A DNA stretch of 64,000 bases from CBDCNH01 sp965219015 (GTDB lineage: Bacteria; Pseudomonadota; Alphaproteobacteria; Rhodobacterales; Rhodobacteraceae). Location of the stretch: the NCBI GenBank assembly GCA_965219015.1, contig CBDCNH010000005.1, forward strand, positions 744,001 through 808,000. Direction: 5' to 3'. Of the stretch, positions 27,422 to 35,007 are shown piece after piece. Position numbers and translations under genes: made by a program. The notes beneath the pieces were generated by a model. The model saw nothing but the letters and a program-made list of their open reading frames with translations, made no database searches and had not been told where the DNA came from. How positions within the stretch are numbered: the stretch's first letter is position 1; every line of letters starts with the position of its first letter.

Positions 27422-28414
27422 ATGAGCACCCCACGCGAACAACGGCCCGCCCGCCGCGCCGCCCTCGGCTTTCTGACCGCATCGCTGGTCGCGCTGGCGC
27501 TGCCGGCCGCCGCGCAGGACTACCCGAACAAGCCGGTGCGCATCGTCGTGCCGTTCGCGGCGGGCGGTTCTGCCGACGTGTTCGGCCGCCAGGTAGCGCA
27601 GCGCCTGCAGGAAGCGCTGGGCCAGAGCTTCGTGATCGAGAACAAGCCCGGCGCCGGCTCGGTGATCGGCACCGATGCCGTGGCCCGCAGCGCGCCCGAC
27701 GGCTACACCTTGCTGCTGATGTCGAACACGCACACCGTGAACGAATCGCTCATCACCAAGAAGACCTTCAAGCTGATGAAGGACTTCGTTCCGATCGCCC
27801 CGCTCAACTACTCCGACCTGGTGCTGGTGGCGCGCGAGAAGCTGCCTGCCAACACGCTGCCCGAGCTGCTGAAGGAAGCCAAGGCCAAGCCCGACGCGCT
27901 GACCTATGCGTCGTCGGGCCCGGGAACGCCGTACCACATGGCCGGCGAGCTCTTCAAGGTGATGGCCGACGTGAAGATCCTGCACGTGCCCTACAAGGGC
28001 AGCTCGCAGGCGCGTGCCGACGTGCTGGGCGGCCAGGTCGACATGATGTTCGACGCCATCCCGACGATGAGCGAATACATCAAGTCGGGCAAGGTCAAGG
28101 CGCTGGCCACCACCGGCAAGACACGCTCGGCGACGCTGCCCAACGTGCCGACGGTCGACGAAGCCGGCGTGCCCGGCTACGAAGCGACGATCTGGCTCGG
28201 CCTGATGGCGCCGGCCGGCACGCCCAAGGCGATCGTCGACAAGCTCAACGCCGAGGTCGGCAAGATCACCGGCAGCCCCGAAGTTCGCAAGCTCTGGACC
28301 GCGCAGGGCACGACAGCCATGACGATGGGCGTCGACGAGTTCAGCCGCTATGTGGACGACGACATCACGAAGTGGGCGAAGATCGTCAAGCTGTCGGGCG
28401 CCAAGGTCGAGTAG
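27422..28414 (+). CDS. Bug/TctC-family tricarboxylate-type binding protein
   Basis: Periplasmic solute-binding protein of 330 residues, family Bug (TctC), highly expanded in Burkholderiales. It has a signal peptide with twin arginines and hydrophobic core (RRAALGFLTASLVALALPAAAQ). The mature start DYPNKPVRIVVPFAAGGSAD is the hallmark ligand-binding loop; GYTLLLMSNTHTVNESL and the late VPTVDEAGVPGYEA are also typical. No TctAB permease genes accompany it, as is common for Bug proteins. It is followed by molybdenum hydroxylase genes, so a heteroaromatic or carboxylate substrate is possible. Confidence 0.93.
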   Translation: MSTPREQRPARRAALGFLTASLVALALPAAAQDYPNKPVRIVVPFAAGGSADVFGRQVAQRLQEALGQSFVIENKPGAGSVIGTDAVARSAPDGYTLLLMSNTHTVNESLITKKTFKLMKDFVPIAPLNYSDLVLVAREKLPANTLPELLKEAKAKPDALTYASSGPGTPYHMAGELFKVMADVKILHVPYKGSSQARADVLGGQVDMMFDAIPTMSEYIKSGKVKALATTGKTRSATLPNVPTVDEAGVPGYEATIWLGLMAPAGTPKAIVDKLNAEVGKITGSPEVRKLWTAQGTTAMTMGVDEFSRYVDDDITKWAKIVKLSGAKVE

Positions 28415-28463
28415 GGCGCGCGAAAGCGAAGCGGGCGGGGAAGGCGGGCGAAAAGCGGTGACG

Positions 28464-28928
28464 ATGGCGACGCAGCGCATCACCTTCGAGGTCAACGGCC
28501 GGCAACACGCGCTCGATGTCGACGCGGCCGATGCGAAGACGCCGCTCATCGACGTGCTGCGCGACGAGCTGCAGCTCAAGGGCACGCGCTTCGGCTGCGG
28601 CACCGGTTCGTGCGGTGCTTGCCAGGTGCTGATCGACGGCGTCGCTCAAGCCTCGTGCAACCTGCCGCTGTGGGCCGTCGAAGGGCACGAGGTGACGACC
28701 GTCGAGGCGCTGCCGGCGGCGCTGCACCAAGCTTTCATCGCCGAGCAGGCGGCGCAGTGCGCCTACTGCAGCTCGGGCATGCTGGTGGCAGCCGCGTCGC
28801 TGCTGCGCCGCAACCCGCAGCCGAGCGACGCCGAGGTGCGCGCCGCGCTCGACGGCAACCTGTGCCGCTGCGGCGCGCACAACCGCATCGTCCGCGCCGT
28901 GCTGCGCGCGGCGGGGAACGCGGTGTGA
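28464..28928 (+). CDS. [2Fe-2S] subunit of molybdenum hydroxylase
   Basis: Small electron-transfer subunit (154 residues) of a xanthine dehydrogenase-family enzyme, like IorA or CoxS. The N-terminal plant-type ferredoxin domain has GCGTGSCGACQVL, giving the CxxxxCxxC part of the first cluster. The C-terminal helical domain has QCAYCSSGML and NLCRCG for the second cluster. I start at ATG 28464; a GTG two codons upstream is possible. Its stop overlaps the GTG of the large subunit (GTGA), giving translational coupling. No FAD subunit gene is present, as in the two-subunit isoquinoline/nicotinate dehydrogenase types. Confidence 0.92.
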   Translation: MATQRITFEVNGRQHALDVDAADAKTPLIDVLRDELQLKGTRFGCGTGSCGACQVLIDGVAQASCNLPLWAVEGHEVTTVEALPAALHQAFIAEQAAQCAYCSSGMLVAAASLLRRNPQPSDAEVRAALDGNLCRCGAHNRIVRAVLRAAGNAV

Positions 28929-30976
28929 GACTTACGTTTCTGAGCGACGGCCGGGTGCAGGTGCGCACCGGCAAGGTCGAGTTGGGGCAGGGCATCCGCA
29001 CGGCGCTGACGCAGATCGCCGCCGACGCGCTCGGCATCGCGTCGCATCGCATCGACGTGCTGGCCGCCGACACGATGTTCGGCCCCGATGAAGGCGTCAC
29101 CTCGGGGAGCCTCTCGGTGCAGGACGCCGGCAGCGCGTTGCGACGCGAATGCGTCGAAGCGCGGGCCCGGCTCGATGCCGGCGCGGGCCCGTGCCTGCGC
29201 AACGACGCGGCTTCGCCATTCGAGGGAAGCACCGAACCGTCGCTCGAACAGGATCAACGCCAGCCGCTCGCTAACGGCGATGCGGAGCGGCAGGTCAGCG
29301 TCTCGCTGCGGCGCCTCGACCTGCCGGCCAAGCTCTCGGGCCAGCCGGTCTTCATTCACGACCTCGTGCTCGACGGCATGCTTTACGGCCGCGTGCTGCA
29401 TCCGCCGCAAGACGACGCCGAACTGGCGCATGCCGACCTCGACGCGGCGCGGCAAGCGCCGGGCATCGTCGCCGTGCACCGCGATGGCCGGCTGCTCGGC
29501 GTGCTCGCCGAGCGCAGCCGCGACGCCGATCGCGCGGTCGTCGCCCTCGATGCGACATGGCGCAGCACGAAGCCCTGGCTGCCTGACGCCGATGTCCTCG
29601 CCACGTTGACCGATCGGCCGACCGGCTCGCATCTCGTCGGCGAAAAGGGCGGGCGGCCGCAAGACGGTGTCGACCGAACGCTGAAGGCACGCTTTCGCAA
29701 GCCGGCGATCGCCCATGCCTCGATCGGCCCGTCGTGCGCCCTGGCCTTGTGGGAAGCCAACGACAACGACGGCCCGGGCGACGGCGCTGGCAAACACAGG
29801 CCGCGCCTTCGCGTCTGGAGCCACACGCAGGCGGTCTTCAACCTGCGCCGCGATCTGGCGCTGGCCTTCGATGTTCCGGAAGATGCCGTGCGCGTCCAGC
29901 ATGTCGATGGTGCCGGCTGCTACGGCCACAACGGCGCCGACGACGTCGCCTTCGACGCCGCCTGGCTGGCCCGGCAGGCACCCGGCCGGCCGGTGCGCGT
30001 GCAGTGGAGCCGCGCCGACGAGCTGGGGCTGGCGCCGTTCGGCCCGGCCATGGTCGTCGAACTCGAAGCCGACCTCGACGCCGAAGGCGAGGTGCTGCAC
30101 TGGCGTCACGACGTGTGGAGTGACGGGCACAGCTCGCGGCCGGGGCGCGCCAATGCGCCTTCGCTGCTCGGTGCCTGGCAGACGCGGCAGCCTTTCGAAC
30201 GACCGCCTTCGATCAACGTGCCGATGCCGATGGGCGGCGGCGCCGATCGCAACGCGCTGCCCGGCTATGCGTTTGCCGCCTGGCGGGTCACGCACCACGC
30301 GGTGCAGCCGGCGGCGCCGCGCAGCTCGGCGCTGCGCTCGCTGGGCGGCTTCGCCAACGTGTTCGCGGCCGAGAGCTTCGTCGACGAGATCGCCCGTGCG
30401 GCGGGCGCCGATCCGCTGCTGTGGCGGCGCCGCCATCTAGGGCACGACCCGCGCGGCCTTGTCGTGCTCGAACTCGCTGCCGAGCGGGCGGGATGGGCAG
30501 GCCGATCGCGCCGTGACGGCGCAGGCCACGGCATCGGTTTGGCGCGCTACAAGGGCACGGGCGCCTGGTGTGCGGTGGTCGCCGAGGTCGAGGCCGGTGC
30601 TGAGCTGCGCGTCGTGCGGTTGACGATCGCCGTCGATGTCGGGGTTGCCGTCAACCCCGACGGCGTGACCGCGCAGATCGAAGGCGGCGCGATCCAGGCG
30701 ACGAGCTGGGCCTTGAAGGAAGCCGTTCGCCATGACGCCGAGCGCGTCACCAGCGACTCATGGGAAAGCTATCCGATCCTCCGTTTCAGCGAGGTGCCGG
30801 CGGTCGACGTGCATATCGTGGCGTCGGCCGAGCCGTCGCTCGGCGCCGGCGAAGCGTCGCTCGGGCCGACCGCAGCGGCCATCGGCAACGCCTTGTTCGA
30901 CGCCTTGGGCGTTCGCGTGCGCGAGCTCCCGTTCACGGCCGACGCGATCGTCGCTGCCATGGACGATGAACCTTGA
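28925..30976 (+). CDS. Molybdopterin-binding subunit of molybdenum hydroxylase
   Basis: Catalytic subunit of a xanthine dehydrogenase-family hydroxylase, 683 residues from GTG 28925. GRVQVRTGKVELGQGIRTALTQIAAD and NEGVTSGSLS-like sequence near the start and the terminal GEASLGPTAAAIGNALFDALGV (with the conserved glutamate) are family hallmarks of IorB/NicB-type subunits. Such enzymes hydroxylate N-heterocycles or aldehydes. It is shorter than most IorB proteins, and residues about 83-123 (DAGAGPCLRNDAASPFEG and onwards) do not look like the family, so an internal replacement or compensating frameshifts may have altered it. There is no signal peptide. Confidence 0.85.
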   Translation: MRLTFLSDGRVQVRTGKVELGQGIRTALTQIAADALGIASHRIDVLAADTMFGPDEGVTSGSLSVQDAGSALRRECVEARARLDAGAGPCLRNDAASPFEGSTEPSLEQDQRQPLANGDAERQVSVSLRRLDLPAKLSGQPVFIHDLVLDGMLYGRVLHPPQDDAELAHADLDAARQAPGIVAVHRDGRLLGVLAERSRDADRAVVALDATWRSTKPWLPDADVLATLTDRPTGSHLVGEKGGRPQDGVDRTLKARFRKPAIAHASIGPSCALALWEANDNDGPGDGAGKHRPRLRVWSHTQAVFNLRRDLALAFDVPEDAVRVQHVDGAGCYGHNGADDVAFDAAWLARQAPGRPVRVQWSRADELGLAPFGPAMVVELEADLDAEGEVLHWRHDVWSDGHSSRPGRANAPSLLGAWQTRQPFERPPSINVPMPMGGGADRNALPGYAFAAWRVTHHAVQPAAPRSSALRSLGGFANVFAAESFVDEIARAAGADPLLWRRRHLGHDPRGLVVLELAAERAGWAGRSRRDGAGHGIGLARYKGTGAWCAVVAEVEAGAELRVVRLTIAVDVGVAVNPDGVTAQIEGGAIQATSWALKEAVRHDAERVTSDSWESYPILRFSEVPAVDVHIVASAEPSLGAGEASLGPTAAAIGNALFDALGVRVRELPFTADAIVAAMDDEP

Positions 30977-31016
30977 AGCGGCCGTCGCGGCGCCTTCTTC
31001 ACAACCCTGGACGATC

Positions 31017-31727
31017 ATGACCGTGCTGACCTTGAACCTGCTGTGCGCCGGCGCAGCCAAAGGCCTCGTCAACGCCTTGGCGCCACGCTTGCAAGCCGAA
31101 GCCAACGCCGCGATCGGCGGCCGCTTCGGCGCTGTCGGTGCCATGAAGGAAGCGCTGCTCGCCGGCGAGCCCTGCGACCTGATGGTCGTGACCGACAAGA
31201 TGATCGACGAGCTCGCCGCCGCCGGGGCCTTGCGCGGCGACACGAAGGCCGCACTCGGCCGCGTGCGCACCGGCATCGCCGTGCGCGCCGGCGAGCCCCG
31301 CCCCGACATCTCCAGCGCCGATGCGCTGAAAGCCGCCTTGCTCGCCGCCGCGGCCATCCACTTCCCCGACCCCGAGCGCGCCACGGCCGGCATCCACTTC
31401 GCGGACGTGATGCGCCGGCTCGGCATCCACGATGAACTGAAGAGTCGCTTTCGCACGCACCCGAACGGCGCGACGGCGATGCGCGAGATGGCCGCGCTCG
31501 ACGCACCGGCGCAGATCGGCTGCACCCAGGTCACCGAGATCAACGACACCGAAGGCGTCGATCTGGTCGGGCCCTTGCCGCAGCGCTTCGAGCTCGCAAC
31601 CGTCTACAGCGGGGCCGTCAGTGCTTCAGCGGCATCGCCCGAGCTGGCGCAGATGTTCCTGGCGATGCTGTGCGGCAGCGATGCGCTGGCGTTGCGCGAG
31701 GCGGGAGGCTTCGAGACGGTTGAGTAG
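31017..31727 (+). CDS. ModA-like substrate-binding-domain protein without signal peptide
   Basis: Type 2 periplasmic-binding-protein fold resembling ModA (236 residues from ATG 31017; ATG 30966 would add 17 residues and overlap the previous gene). The opening MTVLTLNLLCAGAAKGLVNAL and GEPCDLMVVTDKMIDEL match the molybdate-type extracellular binding domain, yet no signal peptide is visible with either start. It directly follows the molybdenum hydroxylase large subunit, so it may sense or hold molybdate or the enzyme's substrate in the cytoplasm; this is inference. Similar genes often accompany such hydroxylases in Burkholderiales. Confidence 0.75.
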   Translation: MTVLTLNLLCAGAAKGLVNALAPRLQAEANAAIGGRFGAVGAMKEALLAGEPCDLMVVTDKMIDELAAAGALRGDTKAALGRVRTGIAVRAGEPRPDISSADALKAALLAAAAIHFPDPERATAGIHFADVMRRLGIHDELKSRFRTHPNGATAMREMAALDAPAQIGCTQVTEINDTEGVDLVGPLPQRFELATVYSGAVSASAASPELAQMFLAMLCGSDALALREAGGFETVE

Positions 31728-31766
31728 CTGCTTTGCAGGAATGCAGATTTACTGTATTCTGTTGCC

Positions 31767-32054
31767 ATGAAAGCAACCGTATCCATCAACGACCGTGGCG
31801 TCATTACCCTGCCCGTCAAGCTGCGCCGGGTTCTCGGCCTCAAGGCCGATGACCATCTCATCGCGGAAACGGTGCCCGAGGGGCTCTTGCTCCGGCCAGC
31901 CGTGATGTTGCCGGTCGAGTTGTACACGCCGGAGCGCGAACGCGAGTTCGACGCTGCCGAGGCCGAGTTGGCGGCGGCCCTGGCACCGCCCGCAACGCCA
32001 GCGAAGCAAGGCCGCCGCCCCTCGCGCGAGCCGGCACGTGGGCGCAAGGCCTGA
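31767..32054 (+). CDS. AbrB/MazE-type antitoxin
   Basis: DNA-binding antitoxin of 95 residues. The N-terminal half MKATVSINDRGVITLPVKLRRVLGLKADDHLIAE is a SpoVT-AbrB swapped-hairpin domain. The acidic and Ala-rich C-terminal part (EREREFDAAEAELAAAL) would wrap the toxin and ends in a basic tail. A PIN-domain toxin gene follows eight bases after its stop, but that gene is frameshifted. Promoter-like TGTATTCTG sequence lies just before the ATG. Confidence 0.85.
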   Translation: MKATVSINDRGVITLPVKLRRVLGLKADDHLIAETVPEGLLLRPAVMLPVELYTPEREREFDAAEAELAAALAPPATPAKQGRRPSREPARGRKA

Positions 32055-32061
32055 CCCGCGC

Positions 32062-32485
32062 ATGCGGGTCTTCCTCGACGCCAACGTTCTCTTTTCGGCC
32101 GCCAAGTCCGACGGTGCGGTTCGTCGACTGATGCGCATGCTCGTCGAGAACGGGCATGCGTGTTGCGCTGACGCCTATGTCAATGGGCGAGGCGGAGCGA
32201 AACCTCCTGGCGAAGGGGCCGGAAGCGTTGGAAGTGTTTGGCGCGCTGGCCGCGCTGTTGCAGGTGGGTGCCGCCACAGCGCCGTCCGATCTGCCGCCCG
32301 AAACCCACGGGCTCCCGGAGAAGGACAGGCCGGTGCTCGCCGCCGCCATGCGCATGCGTTGCGACGTGCTCGTCACCGGCGACCGCACGCATTTCGGCGC
32401 CGGTTGCGGCAAGGTGTTCGGCGGCGTCTTCATCCACTCGCCGGCATCGCTCGCCGCCCAAGCGCTCGCCCAAGCGCCACGTTGA
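32062..32485 (+). pseudogene. PIN-domain toxin, frameshifted
   Basis: The gene starts MRVFLDANVLFSAAKSDGAVRRL, a PIN-domain N-terminus with the first catalytic aspartate (LDAN). After about DAYV the frame no longer matches a PIN domain. The expected continuation (GEAERNLLAKGPEALEVF, then the metal-site segment CDVLVTGDRTHFGAGCGK and a normal end at 32485) is in the +1 frame. Removing one base near 32187-32190, in GTCAATGGG, restores one protein of about 140 residues. It could be a real inactivating mutation or a sequencing error. It is paired with the AbrB-type antitoxin upstream. Confidence 0.8.
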
Positions 32486-32495
32486 GCGGCGCGAC

Positions 32496-33146
32496 CTATC
32501 CGGCGCCGACGATCGCCTCGTCCAGAAAGTCGAGCCGGTCCTGGCCGAAGAAGAGCTCTCCCGCATGGATGTACGAGGGCGACCCGAACACGCCACGCGC
32601 CACCGCGTCCTGGCTGTTCTGCCGGAACTCGCCTTGCACGCCGTCCGACAGGGCCTCGGTCGTGAACTCGACCGGGTCCGCGTCGATGCCGACCGCAGCC
32701 ATGAGTGCGGCGATCACCGCCGGGTCGGCGATGTCGCGGTCGTCGCGCCACAAGGCCTCGAGGATCGCGTGGCTCAGTGCATTCGCGTTCAGCCCGCGCC
32801 GCTGCGCGACGATCACGGCACCCGAGGGCAGCTCGCGCGCCCCGTAGTGATGGCTCGGGTCGACATTGATCGCGATGCCCAGCCGTTTGCTCCAGCGCCG
32901 GTACTCGCTGCGCGTGTAGCTCTCGCGAACGGGCGACTGCTCGTAGACGCGCGCGCCGGCGTACGGGCGGTCGGCAGACTGCTGGCCTTCGATGCGGTCG
33001 AAGGCAGAGATCACGACACCGAGGTCGATCGGGTGGTGGCGGATCGTCAGACCATGCCGCGCGGCCAGCGCGTTGAGCCGGGCCGCGCCGAGGTAGGTGA
33101 ACGACGAGCGAACGGAGTAGAAGTACTCGATGGTGTTGTCAGGCAT
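32496..33146 (-). CDS. DsbA-family 2-hydroxychromene-2-carboxylate isomerase-like protein
   Basis: Thioredoxin-fold protein of 216 residues related to NahD and kappa-class glutathione transferases. It opens IEYFYSVRSSFTYLGAARL (the family motif DFxSPYSYL with variations) and ends with ARGVFGSPSYIHAGELFFGQDRLDFL, the cis-proline region and C-terminal helix. No CxxC is present, as in this isomerase group. ATG 33146 begins MPDNTIEY. It follows, on the same strand, the remnant of a binding-protein gene and two PhyH genes. An aromatic-degradation role is possible but not shown. Confidence 0.8.
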   Translation of the reverse strand: MPDNTIEYFYSVRSSFTYLGAARLNALAARHGLTIRHHPIDLGVVISAFDRIEGQQSADRPYAGARVYEQSPVRESYTRSEYRRWSKRLGIAINVDPSHHYGARELPSGAVIVAQRRGLNANALSHAILEALWRDDRDIADPAVIAALMAAVGIDADPVEFTTEALSDGVQGEFRQNSQDAVARGVFGSPSYIHAGELFFGQDRLDFLDEAIVGAG

Positions 33147-33178
33147 GGCTCGGGCGACTCCGGCGGTGGCGCTTGGGT

Positions 33179-33321
33179 TCAGAACGACAGCAGACCTTTC
33201 TGCAGGTCTTCGTTCAACCATTTGCGGTGCAGTTTCTGCAGGTTGCCGTTGATCTTGTTGTAGTAGGCGAAGGTGTCGAGCCAGCGCAGCGAGCAGAAGG
33301 TCGGCGCTGCGAAAGACGGGC
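33179..33321 (-). pseudogene. C-terminal remnant of a periplasmic binding-protein gene
   Basis: Read on the minus strand, this stretch translates to FAAPTFCSLRWLDTFAYYNK, then INGNLQKLHRKWLNEDLQKG, and stops at 33179. This looks like the last 40 or so residues of a family 3 (amino-acid-type) solute-binding protein, where a final helix with a KW motif closes the domain. A stop lies just upstream in the same frame and no start is available, so the gene is a 3' fragment left between a PhyH gene and the isomerase gene. Confidence 0.6.
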
Positions 33322-33340
33322 GTGAAGTTGGAGCTGTGGT

Positions 33341-34150
33341 TCACGCCTCGCGAACGACCGGGAACAGCTCGCAGTCGAGCGGGCCGCCTGTGGCGATGCC
33401 GGGGTCGTGCAGCATCGGTTGCAGGTTGGGCCGCGGGTTGTAGGTCACGTCTTCGCCCATCCAGCGAACGATGTAGGCGCGGCGCTTCACCGACGTGCTC
33501 GAGTTGCCCGGCGCGCCATGCAGCGTGCGGCCGTGGTGCACCGTGCAATCGCCCGGTTCGAGCTCGAACTGCACGAACTTCAATTCGTCGCGCATCGCCT
33601 CGATGTCGGGAACCGGCGGCAGGTCTTCCTTGTAGAGGTTCTGGTCCTTGAACGAAACGGCCTTGAAACGCTTGCCCCAGCGGTGCGAGCCGCACACGTA
33701 CTCGACCGCGCCGCTGGCCTTGGTGACCGGGTCGAGCGCGAGCCATACGGTGCAGATCTGCGTTCCCGCAACCGGCCAGTAAGGCTCGTCGTGGTGCCAC
33801 AGGGTCGGCGTGCTCGTACCGGGCATCTTGATCAGGAACTGGTCGAACAGCAGGTTCACCTTGCGCGAGCCGAGCAAAGCGCTGGCGATGTCGGCCGAGG
33901 GCGACTCGAAGACGAACTTTCGCAGCTCGTCGAAGTGCTTCCAGATGAAGGTGTCGCCGAAGAATCGCCCGGCGCCGTCGCGCGTTGCGTCGATGGCCAT
34001 CGGGCTCGGCTCGGCCATGTCGCGCTCGGCTACGTCGCGAATCAATTCCACCGAGCCGGCGTCGAAAAGCTGACGCAGGCAGACGATGCCGTCTTCCTGG
34101 TAGGTGCGGATCTCGTCTTCGGTGATGGCCCTGACCGGCTGCGGCTTCAC
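33341..34150 (-). CDS. PhyH-family Fe(II)/2-oxoglutarate dioxygenase (copy 1)
   Basis: Phytanoyl-CoA dioxygenase-like non-haem iron oxygenase, 269 residues. The iron ligands are visible as HxD in WHHDEPYW (H119, D121) and the distal histidine in TLHGAPGN (H211); the basic stretch VKRRAYIVRW would hold the 2-oxoglutarate arginine. Its ATG overlaps the stop of a second PhyH gene (ATGA). The two proteins share long identical stretches (WLALDPVT, SGAVEYV, FELEPGDCTVHHG), so they arose by duplication. The substrate is unknown; the symporter in the same operon suggests a solute taken up from outside. Confidence 0.9.
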   Translation of the reverse strand: MKPQPVRAITEDEIRTYQEDGIVCLRQLFDAGSVELIRDVAERDMAEPSPMAIDATRDGAGRFFGDTFIWKHFDELRKFVFESPSADIASALLGSRKVNLLFDQFLIKMPGTSTPTLWHHDEPYWPVAGTQICTVWLALDPVTKASGAVEYVCGSHRWGKRFKAVSFKDQNLYKEDLPPVPDIEAMRDELKFVQFELEPGDCTVHHGRTLHGAPGNSSTSVKRRAYIVRWMGEDVTYNPRPNLQPMLHDPGIATGGPLDCELFPVVREA

Positions 34151-35007
34151 GCTTCGGCTCCTTGCCTGCCCTCACAGTTGACCTGGCCTTGCTCACGCCG
34201 CCAGATCACGGGCCAGAGATCGCTGTCGAGCGGGCCGCCGGCGGCGATGTCGGGGTCCCACATCATCTTCTGGATGTCGGGCAGCGGGTGGTAGACGGCG
34301 TCGTTGCCAGCCCATCGTGACACGACGGCACGGCGCCTGCGGTCGCTCCTGGCGTTGCCGGGCGCGCCGTGCACCAGCAAGCCGTGGTGCACCGTGCAAT
34401 CGCCGGGCTCGAGCTCGAACTGGCGGAACTCGTAGCGGTCGCGTTCGGCTTCGATGTCGGGCACTGCCGGCAGGTCGATCTTGTAGCGGTTGTCGCCGGC
34501 GAAGGCAGGCGGCCGGAACGACTTGCCCCACTTGTGCGAGCCCTTGACGTATTCCACGGCTCCGCTCTCGTTCGTCACCGGGTCGAGCGCGAGCCAGACG
34601 GAGCAGATGTCGTTGCCGCGCACCGGCCAGTACGGCATGTCGTGGTGCCAGGGCGTTCGCTCTTCGGTTCCCGGCTCCTTGATGAGCAACTGGTCGAAGA
34701 ACACGTTGACCTTGTCGGCGCGCATCATGCTGCCGGCGAGGGCTGCGGCGGGCGACTCGTGCACGAAGCGCTTGAAGCCGTCGTGATACGTCCACATGAA
34801 GGTATCGAAGAAGAAGCGACCCGGCTTGCCTTCCTTGGTGAGGTTCTGGTGCAGCTTGCCGGGGGCCGCCATGTCTTCATCGGCCCATTGGCGAAGATGC
34901 TCGATCCAGTCGCGGTCGAACATCTGGCGCAGCGCGACGACGCCGTCTTCCTCGAAGGTCCGGATCTCGGCCTCGGTCACGGAGCGCAGGGGTTTCGTAT
35001 TCATCAT
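34147..35007 (-). CDS. PhyH-family Fe(II)/2-oxoglutarate dioxygenase (copy 2)
   Basis: Second PhyH dioxygenase of 286 residues, paralogous to the downstream copy. Iron ligands are in TPWHHDMPYWP (HxD) and LVHGAPGN, with RRRRAVVSRW near the 2-oxoglutarate site. ATG 35007 overlaps the stop of the symporter gene (ATGA); an immediately following ATG at 35004 is an alternative start. Duplicate PhyH enzymes in one operon may act on successive positions of a substrate or form a heteromer; this is inference. Confidence 0.9.
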   Translation of the reverse strand: MMNTKPLRSVTEAEIRTFEEDGVVALRQMFDRDWIEHLRQWADEDMAAPGKLHQNLTKEGKPGRFFFDTFMWTYHDGFKRFVHESPAAALAGSMMRADKVNVFFDQLLIKEPGTEERTPWHHDMPYWPVRGNDICSVWLALDPVTNESGAVEYVKGSHKWGKSFRPPAFAGDNRYKIDLPAVPDIEAERDRYEFRQFELEPGDCTVHHGLLVHGAPGNARSDRRRRAVVSRWAGNDAVYHPLPDIQKMMWDPDIAAGGPLDSDLWPVIWRREQGQVNCEGRQGAEA

